A stretch of 16,637 bases of DNA from NCBI GenBank assembly GCA_002322865.1, contig DCOH01000047.1, forward strand, positions 59,363 through 75,999, read 5' to 3'. Numbering within the stretch: the first letter of the stretch is position 1; every line of letters begins with the position of its first letter. Position numbers and translations under genes: made by a program. The notes under the pieces are model-generated. The model saw only the letters and a program-made list of their open reading frames with translations, did not search any database and was not told the DNA's origin. The DNA is from Sphingobacterium sp. UBA1575. GTDB lineage: Bacteria > Bacteroidota > Bacteroidia > Sphingobacteriales > Sphingobacteriaceae. Positions 7,148 to 12,570 of the stretch are shown piece after piece.

Positions 7148-7768
7148 ATGAATCTTAACCTACTTTGGTCTATATGCCTAGTATTGTCAAATAGTGTTGG
7201 GATTACAGATATTCAGCAACATCCTTGGCACAGGGTTTCACCTGGCAAGGATGTTCCTCGTTCTGTAACCGCTGTGATCGAGATCAAACAGGGGAGCAAA
7301 ACGAAATATGAGATTGATAAAGAATCGGGGATGTTGAAGCTTGATCGAATATTGAAGACAAGCATGGTATACCCCACCAATTATGGATTTATCCCGCAAT
7401 CTTACTGTGGCGATAAGGATCCATTGGATATTTTGGTGATCTGCTCCGAAGGATTACAGCCTGCCAGTTTGGTGGATGCACAGGTAATCGGCGTGATGCG
7501 AATGACCGATTCTGGTGATCAGGACGACAAGATTATTGCTGTCGCCAAACATGATGCCGCTGTAAACCATTACAAGGATATCAAAGATTTACCAGAACAA
7601 ACCATGAAAGAAATTGTTCATTTCTTTCAGAACTATAAAACCTTGGAAGGAAAAACGGTAAAAATCGAAAAAATAAGTGGGCGAGACTCCGCACAAACTA
7701 TTATCTTAGAGAGTTTAGAATTATATAAGAAAGAATTTGGTCAAATAAAACCTCATCATGGCAATTGA
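7148..7768 (+). CDS. ppa: Inorganic pyrophosphatase, family I (copy 2, with hydrophobic N-terminal leader)
   Basis: A 206-residue tandem paralogue of the preceding gene. Its body, from Gln24-His25, aligns gap-free with copy 1 at an offset of 20 and keeps every catalytic residue (for example Asp89/Asp91/Asp94, Asp121, Asp126, Lys128, Tyr163, Lys164), so it should be active. It differs by about 22 extra N-terminal residues that begin MNLNLLWSICLVLSNSV. This is hydrophobic but lacks the basic n-region of a normal signal peptide. It could be a weak signal or anchor placing the enzyme in the envelope. It also resembles residues 1-17 of the next protein (see findings). A TTG at codon 13 is a possible alternative start. 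The 3' end overlaps the CNNM gene by 11 nt, suggesting translational coupling. Confidence 0.93.
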   Translation: MNLNLLWSICLVLSNSVGITDIQQHPWHRVSPGKDVPRSVTAVIEIKQGSKTKYEIDKESGMLKLDRILKTSMVYPTNYGFIPQSYCGDKDPLDILVICSEGLQPASLVDAQVIGVMRMTDSGDQDDKIIAVAKHDAAVNHYKDIKDLPEQTMKEIVHFFQNYKTLEGKTVKIEKISGRDSAQTIILESLELYKKEFGQIKPHHGN

Positions 7769-9071
7769 TATATTTTGGACTATTTTTCTTGTGCTGGCTA
7801 ACGGATTCTTCGTTGCCGCCGAATTCGCTATTGTAAAGGTTCGTGCCTCCCAGATCGAGTTACAGGCTAAATCGGGCTCTAAAGTGGCCCAGATCGCCAA
7901 GAATATCACCGAACATCTTGATGGTTACCTGGCTGCCACGCAATTGGGTATTACCTTGGCTTCCCTAGCCCTGGGATGGGTCGGTGAGGCGGTGATGACC
8001 CAGATCGTCAACCAGATCTTCGGGTTCTTTAATGTGGAACTATCCGGTAAATTAGCTACTAACCTTGGCCATGTATTGGCATTTAGTATCATTACCTTTT
8101 TACATATTGTTTTTGGTGAATTGGCTCCTAAATCCATCGCCATCCAAAAACCTGTGGCTACTACGATGAAGATTGCACTTCCTTTGCAATTCTTCTATTA
8201 TATCTTCCGCCCCATCATTTGGTGTCTGAATGGTTTTGCCAACTTCCTGTTACGCCTGATCGGTATTCAGGTGAGCGGACATGAGTCTAGCCATTCTTCC
8301 GAAGAACTACAATATTTATTGGAGAAGGGTAAGGAGAGTGGTGCATTGAATTTTTCTGAGCACGAGCTGATCAAGAATGTATTTGATTTCAACGAGCGTA
8401 TCGTAAAGAACATCATGGTTCCCCGCACGAAGATCGTTGCTGTTGAACAGCATGATACGGCAGAGGACTTTATCAATACCGTAACGGAAGAGGGCTATTC
8501 CCGCATTCCGATCTATGACGATAATATCGACCAGATCATTGGGGTTGTCCATACCAAGGACATCCTGCCATTGGTGGTGAAAGGCAAAGAAGTGGTGCTG
8601 CGCAACATCATGCGTAAACCTTATTTTATCCCAGAGACCAAGAAGATCAATGATTTGATGACCGAGTTCCAGTTGAAGCGTATCCAGATCGCTTTTGTAT
8701 TGGATGAATTTGGCGGTACGGCCGGAATGGTGACCTTGGAGGATATTGTGGAGGAATTGGTTGGTGAGATCCAGGATGAGTACGATGAGGAAACTCCGGT
8801 AGTGGAGCAGATCTCTGAAACGGAATTCATGGTGGATGCCGGTTCAAGTGTTCATGATGCGAATGGCTATTTGCCATTGGAGCTTCCTGAAAGCTCGGAT
8901 TATGATACGGTTGCGGGATTGGTGAGCCACCTGTTCGAGAAGATCCCTGATGTGGGGGATAGTACCGAAGAATTGGGCTACCGATTTACCATCATCAAGA
9001 AAACCCAACAGAATATTGAATTTGTGAAGTTGGATTTGATCGAGACGGCCAACGACGACGAAGAAGATTAA
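7758..9071 (+). CDS. CNNM/CorC (HlyC-type) transporter with CBS pair
   Basis: A 437-residue inner-membrane protein. Residues 1-190 form the DUF21/CNNM membrane domain, with about four hydrophobic segments and the conserved FGELAPKS at 119-126. A CBS pair covers about 205-335 (VKNIMVPRTKIVAVE, then LRNIMRKPYFIP and DEFGGTAGMVTLEDIVEELVGEIQDEYD). The CorC/HlyC C-terminal domain covers about 345-430. The family includes Mg2+ efflux or Na+/Mg2+ exchange proteins, and old 'hemolysin' labels are misleading. The start codon lies inside the pyrophosphatase copy 2 gene (11-nt overlap). This ATG begins MAIDIFWTIFLVLANGFFVAAE, the normal DUF21 start. A link to the Mg2+-dependent pyrophosphatases beside it is inference. 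Confidence 0.94.
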   Translation: MAIDIFWTIFLVLANGFFVAAEFAIVKVRASQIELQAKSGSKVAQIAKNITEHLDGYLAATQLGITLASLALGWVGEAVMTQIVNQIFGFFNVELSGKLATNLGHVLAFSIITFLHIVFGELAPKSIAIQKPVATTMKIALPLQFFYYIFRPIIWCLNGFANFLLRLIGIQVSGHESSHSSEELQYLLEKGKESGALNFSEHELIKNVFDFNERIVKNIMVPRTKIVAVEQHDTAEDFINTVTEEGYSRIPIYDDNIDQIIGVVHTKDILPLVVKGKEVVLRNIMRKPYFIPETKKINDLMTEFQLKRIQIAFVLDEFGGTAGMVTLEDIVEELVGEIQDEYDEETPVVEQISETEFMVDAGSSVHDANGYLPLELPESSDYDTVAGLVSHLFEKIPDVGDSTEELGYRFTIIKKTQQNIEFVKLDLIETANDDEED

Positions 9072-9082
9072 TTTTTTTACCC

Positions 9083-9805
9083 GTGCATATATTCTATACC
9101 GCAGATATACAACCTGATCAAAAGCAGTATCAGCTTTCTGAGGAAGAAAGTAAGCATGCTGTTCGGGTGCTTCGTATGCTTGTTGGGGATCAGGTGCAAT
9201 TGGTAGATGGAAGGGGCGGATTGTTCCTTGCCGAAATTGTAGACGCACATCCAAAACGAACCTTATTAACCATCCTTTCGTATACGGGAGAATTTCAGAA
9301 ACCTGCTTATCATCTGCATATTGCTGTAGGGCCGACGAAGAACATCGATCGGATCGAATGGTTCTTGGAGAAGGCCGGAGAGATTGGGATCCAGGAAATC
9401 ACCCCTTTGATCTCGGAGCATTCCGAGCGTAAGGACGTGAAGATAGATCGCTTGAATAAAGTATTGGTATCCGCCATGAAGCAGTCGCAAAAGGCTTATT
9501 TATCCTTGATAAACGAGCCTGTAGCCTTTGATGTGTTTGTGAGGAAGATGGCTTCTGAAGAGGGTCTTTTTAAGGCTATAGCGCATTGTGAGGAGGATGA
9601 GGCGAAGAAATACCTGAATGAGGAATTTCCTGCTGGGAAGGATTACTTGATCTTGATTGGTCCTGAGGGCGATTTCTCGCCATCTGAAATAGAAACAGCC
9701 CTTTCTGAAGGTTTTGTTCCGGTTTCTCTTGGAGAAGCCAGATTACGCACAGAAACGGCTGCCTTATATGCTTGTATGGAGATTGCACTGTTGAACCGTG
9801 GTTAA
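9083..9805 (+). CDS. rsmE: 16S rRNA (uracil-1498-N3)-methyltransferase
   Basis: A 240-residue cytoplasmic SPOUT methyltransferase that methylates N3 of U1498 in 16S rRNA using S-adenosylmethionine. It starts at a GTG (9083). The resulting MHIFYTADI is the usual family start, and no in-frame ATG precedes it. An N-terminal PUA-like domain has SEEESKHAVRVLRMLVGD, and the catalytic domain has the knotted cofactor site: IGPEGDFS from residue 192 and LGEARLRTETA at 216-226. It follows the CNNM gene by 11 nt and is the last gene of the run. A convergent minus-strand operon ends 33 nt further on. Confidence 0.96.
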   Translation: MHIFYTADIQPDQKQYQLSEEESKHAVRVLRMLVGDQVQLVDGRGGLFLAEIVDAHPKRTLLTILSYTGEFQKPAYHLHIAVGPTKNIDRIEWFLEKAGEIGIQEITPLISEHSERKDVKIDRLNKVLVSAMKQSQKAYLSLINEPVAFDVFVRKMASEEGLFKAIAHCEEDEAKKYLNEEFPAGKDYLILIGPEGDFSPSEIETALSEGFVPVSLGEARLRTETAALYACMEIALLNRG

Positions 9806-9827
9806 CTCATCAACCGTAGGTTCTTTT
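9793..9827. terminator. Possible weak terminator between convergent operons
   Basis: GAACC (9793-9797) pairs with GGTTC (9819-9823), and inside it GGTT (9800-9803) pairs with AACC (9812-9815), with small bulges between. TTTT follows at 9824-9827. It overlaps the last codons of rsmE. The stem is short and imperfect, so this is a tentative call. Confidence 0.3.
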
Positions 9828-9838
9828 CCTTGTCTTTT

Positions 9839-10321
9839 CTAGTTGACTAATACAGCATCCACGATCTGGATTTCTGCATTTCCTTTTAATGGTTCCGGAT
9901 TGAAGACCATTTTTCCTTTAATTTTGATCGGTTCATCCGTGAATTTCACTGTACCTTTTTTCATGAAGATCTCCACCATTGGAGGAATACCGTTTGTTCC
10001 ACAGAATTGACACTGGGTGATGGGTAAGACCGAAAGCATAAAGGTGCTGTGGTTCCTCCCTGATACCAGGGGAACGATATAGCCCGGAAGATCGACAATG
10101 GTGTTTTCCAGTTTCTTCAATACCGGTGGGTAGGTTGGGGTATACACCTTTTTATTGCCTTGGGTGGATACCTTATACATCATTTTATCGATTGCTTCCC
10201 AGGTTTTGTTCATCATCGGGGTATGGTCGGGAATCTGTTCCCCACCAAAATTTCCGATCTGTGCTTTTGCAAATGTTACTGTAATGGTCAGCAACAAGAA
10301 ACTCAATATGATTTTTTTCAT
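9839..10321 (-). CDS. Secreted DUF3299-like protein
   Basis: A 160-residue exported protein. Residues 1-20 are a clear signal peptide ending AKA before Gln21. The mature part contains VDLPGYIVPL at about 76-85, then FMLSVLPITQCQFCG and IPPMVEIFM at about 94-120. This matches the layout of DUF3299 proteins (IPG-VVPL ... FLLVPYFGACIH-PPPP-NQ). Here the conserved single Cys/His site is replaced by a CxxC pair, Cys104 and Cys107, which could bind a metal or act in thiol chemistry. In proteobacteria DUF3299 genes sit beside a zinc-regulated ATPase/permease pair, and the same neighbours occur here. Its start follows the permease stop after one nucleotide. Function is inferred from context only. Confidence 0.75.
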   Translation of the reverse strand: MKKIILSFLLLTITVTFAKAQIGNFGGEQIPDHTPMMNKTWEAIDKMMYKVSTQGNKKVYTPTYPPVLKKLENTIVDLPGYIVPLVSGRNHSTFMLSVLPITQCQFCGTNGIPPMVEIFMKKGTVKFTDEPIKIKGKMVFNPEPLKGNAEIQIVDAVLVN

Positions 10322-10322
10322 G

Positions 10323-11744
10323 TTATTTACTTCCTAAAATACTTGATATGGTTGTACCATAGGCCTTGATAGCTGGAATGATCGATGCAACCACACCAAT
10401 CAGACAGGCTGTCAACAAAATTAACCATTCTTTGCTATAAATCTGGAAAGCCTGGATAAAATCAGCACTCTGACTGGTCTGTGTACTGATGAAATACAAT
10501 CCAAGATGACCTAAGATCAAGCCCAGGATACCGCCAATAGCTGTAATCACTAAGCCTTCGACGATCAATAAGGTGAATAGTTTAATTTTACTAGCTCCCA
10601 TGGCACGCATAATGGCTAGGTCGTATTTACGGTCTTTCAAGGCATTGTACAAACTGATGAAGACGCTTAATCCGGCGATGATCATGATGACATAGGCTAG
10701 GATCTCCAGAGAATCTATTCCCACTCCTAATAGGGAGAACAATCTGGCCGTTTCCAGTGCAGGTGATGCTGCCTGCATACTGGTGGATTGGTTGATCATT
10801 TTAGGAATCACGCCGATAGCAGCTGGCGTACGGTATTTGACTAAAAGGGCCGTGATTTCTAATCCTGAATCTTTCACTACATCATCAGCGATGCTTTTTA
10901 CAAAGACATTTGGTCTAGGTCTTTCAGAAACGATGCTATCTTCTGCTGGAGCGGATTGTGTTGGTTCTGATGCGTGGTCGTGGTCATGGTCATGGTCATG
11001 GTCATGGTCTGCGTGGTCATGTTCCGCATGATTGTGGCCCTCATGATTGTCTGCATCATGATTATGCCCTTCATGGTCATGTCCTTCATGATCATGATGT
11101 TCGTGGTCATGATCATGATCATCATGTTTTATGCCGTGTACATCCCATACACTTTCCAGGTTGGATAATAATAAATTATCCACTATAGATCCTGAAGGTT
11201 TCAAGATTCCTACGATCGTAAAAGGATGCTCATCATGAATATGCGCATTCTCCGCCAATCCATGTGCGCCATGGATTTTATCCCCGATTTTGAGTTTGTT
11301 CTTTCGGGCAGTTTCACTTCCGATGACCACCTCATAGCTTTTGCTCCAGATTTTTCCTTCAGCGATGGAAAGCTCGTACATGGTTATAAAACTGGTATCC
11401 GTACCGACTATTCGGTGTCCCTTGAAATTATCTCCAAGGGAGATGGGCACCGCCATATCAATCATCGGGTTATCCTTTAGTTTTTCAGCTTCGGATAACA
11501 GAATGTTTCCGGTTGGATTGTCTATATGATAAAGTGCAGATAGAATTAATTGCAATGGGCTTCCTTTAGCACCCACAACCAGGTCGACCTGTTTACTATT
11601 ATTGTCCAATTGCTTCTCGAACGTATCGCTGGTAATATATATACTGCAAAGAATAGCCACTCCAAAAGCTGTTAGGATGATACTTAACAAGGTGGAGCCC
11701 CATTGTTGGGAAATGTTTTTCCAAACTAATTGTAATATGTTCAT
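10323..11744 (-). CDS. FtsX/MacB-like ABC permease with His-rich periplasmic segment
   Basis: A 473-residue inner-membrane permease with LolC/MacB topology: one N-terminal membrane helix (about 16-38), a large periplasmic domain, and three C-terminal helices (about 345-372, 390-420, 435-458). Within the periplasmic domain, residues 207-257 contain 22 His in 51 positions, mixed with Asp, Glu, Gly and Asn (HDHDHEHHDHEGHDHEGH and similar), ending in six HD pairs. This is a likely Zn2+/Ni2+/Cu2+-binding tract. The domain before it (VPISLGDNFKGHRIVGTD) resembles the permease of the Vibrio zrg-type cluster. Proteins of this architecture usually transmit ATPase motion to periplasmic partners rather than form a channel. 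The gene sits between its ATPase and a DUF3299-like gene with 1-nt gaps. Confidence 0.93.
   Translation of the reverse strand: MNILQLVWKNISQQWGSTLLSIILTAFGVAILCSIYITSDTFEKQLDNNSKQVDLVVGAKGSPLQLILSALYHIDNPTGNILLSEAEKLKDNPMIDMAVPISLGDNFKGHRIVGTDTSFITMYELSIAEGKIWSKSYEVVIGSETARKNKLKIGDKIHGAHGLAENAHIHDEHPFTIVGILKPSGSIVDNLLLSNLESVWDVHGIKHDDHDHDHEHHDHEGHDHEGHNHDADNHEGHNHAEHDHADHDHDHDHDHDHASEPTQSAPAEDSIVSERPRPNVFVKSIADDVVKDSGLEITALLVKYRTPAAIGVIPKMINQSTSMQAASPALETARLFSLLGVGIDSLEILAYVIMIIAGLSVFISLYNALKDRKYDLAIMRAMGASKIKLFTLLIVEGLVITAIGGILGLILGHLGLYFISTQTSQSADFIQAFQIYSKEWLILLTACLIGVVASIIPAIKAYGTTISSILGSK
10974..11126 (-). other. His-rich metal-binding tract within the ABC permease
   Basis: This segment encodes residues 207-257 of the permease: 22 histidines in 51 residues with 16 Asp/Glu. 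It contains no other predicted fold element. The tract lies just after ESVWDVHGIK, near the end of the periplasmic domain. It has no counterpart in typical MacB or LolC proteins. Confidence 0.9.
10975..11010. repeat. Hexanucleotide tandem repeat TGGTCA (x6, coding His-Asp)
   Basis: Six units are read on the plus strand: TGGTCG, four TGGTCA, then TGGTCT. On the coding strand they give alternating Asp and His codons. Being a multiple of three, gain or loss of units changes the number of His-Asp pairs without breaking the frame. Confidence 0.9.
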
Positions 11745-11745
11745 C

Positions 11746-12393
11746 TTATTGGGCTGCTAATAAATAATTATGTTGGAATTCGTCTTTTAATCTTTTGTCA
11801 TGCGTGGATATCAATAAAGTACTTCCCTGCTCAGAAGCCAAAGCTTTCAAGAGCTCGATGACCAAATAGGTGTTTTTATCGTCCAAGGATGCGGTGGGTT
11901 CATCGGCCAACAGGATGGCCGGTTTGTTGATCAATGCCCGTGCAATCGCGACTCTTTGCACCTGTCCACGACTTAATTCATTTGGCAACCTGGTTGAAAA
12001 TGATCCTAATTGTAGTTTATCCAATAATAACATGATCGCATGTTCATCTACCTTTTCACCCGCCAGGGATTGGGCAAGCTTAATATTCTCCATCACGGTA
12101 AGATTTTTCAGGAGATGGGCTTCTTGAAAAATAAATCCTAGATGTTTCGCTCGGAATCTATCCAAGCTACTTTCGGAAAGTTGATAGAGGTTTTGGCCTT
12201 TTATTGTTACAGAACCGGTACTTGGATATGAAAATCCTCCGATAAGATTCAAAAGCGTTGATTTACCGGAACCAGATTCGCCAAGGATTAAGGTATGTTG
12301 CTGATTGGAAATCTGTAGATCTTCAAAGGCAAGATTTGCTCCTTTTGGATAGGAAAAGGATAGATCAACAGTTTGTAGGACGATTTCGCTCAT
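11746..12393 (-). CDS. ABC transporter ATPase (LolD/MacB-type)
   Basis: A 215-residue cytoplasmic ATPase. Walker A is GESGSGKS at 38-45, the Q-loop is Gln90 in FIFQEAHLL, the signature is LSRGQ at 140-144 (a common variant of LSGGQ), Walker B is ILLADEP with Glu165, the D-loop is SLDD, and the H-loop is His197 in STHD. It pairs with the FtsX-like permease whose ATG follows its stop after one nucleotide. I prefer the ATG at 12393 (MSEIVLQTVDLSFSYP). An in-frame ATG at 12420 would add nine residues that overlap the promoter-like TTTTGCAAC and have no family character. Confidence 0.95.
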   Translation of the reverse strand: MSEIVLQTVDLSFSYPKGANLAFEDLQISNQQHTLILGESGSGKSTLLNLIGGFSYPSTGSVTIKGQNLYQLSESSLDRFRAKHLGFIFQEAHLLKNLTVMENIKLAQSLAGEKVDEHAIMLLLDKLQLGSFSTRLPNELSRGQVQRVAIARALINKPAILLADEPTASLDDKNTYLVIELLKALASEQGSTLLISTHDKRLKDEFQHNYLLAAQ

Positions 12394-12405
12394 AAAATAA
12401 ACTTT

Positions 12406-12417
12406 GTTGCAAAATAG
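12406..12417 (-). promoter_or_regulatory. Candidate -7 region for the ATPase/permease/DUF3299 operon
   Basis: On the minus strand this reads CTATTTTGCAAC. It shares TTTTGCAAC with the two better promoter elements in this window (TACTTTTGCAAC), but the TA is displaced by one base. It lies 12 nt before the ATG at 12393, so a transcript would have a very short leader. Confidence 0.35.
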
Positions 12418-12515
12418 CATTATTTAGGCTTTTATCCCAATTCTAGAGGTAACATTTTGACAGATAGGTGTCTTAACAATTAATTAACCGTCAACTCATA
12501 TTAAGATAATTACGA

Positions 12516-12527
12516 GTTAATATTAAC
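12516..12527. promoter_or_regulatory. Perfect 12-bp palindrome, possible operator
   Basis: GTTAATATTAAC is its own reverse complement and lies 15 nt before the -7 element of the TonB receptor gene, in the divergent gap with the ABC operon. Its last ten bases, TAATATTAAC, recur at 12556-12565 on the other side of the -7 element. A related GTTAA-TTG-TTAAC lies before the lipoprotein gene. The position suits a repressor or activator site; no regulator is identified. Confidence 0.4.
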
Positions 12528-12542
12528 GTAACAACGCGATTA

Positions 12543-12550
12543 TACTTTTG
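12543..12550 (+). promoter_or_regulatory. Candidate -7 promoter element of the TonB receptor gene
   Basis: TACTTTTG, followed by CAAC, fully matches TAnnTTTG and lies 20 nt before the ATG at 12571. No strong -33 TTTG is seen at the expected distance, where an AT-rich palindrome region sits instead, so an activator may be needed. Confidence 0.55.
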
Positions 12551-12570
12551 CAACATAATATTAACATAGT

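Noticed and set aside
10783..11188. Several open frames on both strands over the permease His tract, encoding HGHGHG-, MVMVMV- or WSWSWS-like repeats
   Set aside because: They are other-frame readings of the His-Asp hexamer repeat inside the well-supported permease gene and have no family similarity.
12394..12420. ATG at 12420 extending the ATPase by nine residues
   Set aside because: The added residues overlap the promoter-like TTTTGCAAC and have no similarity to ATPase starts.
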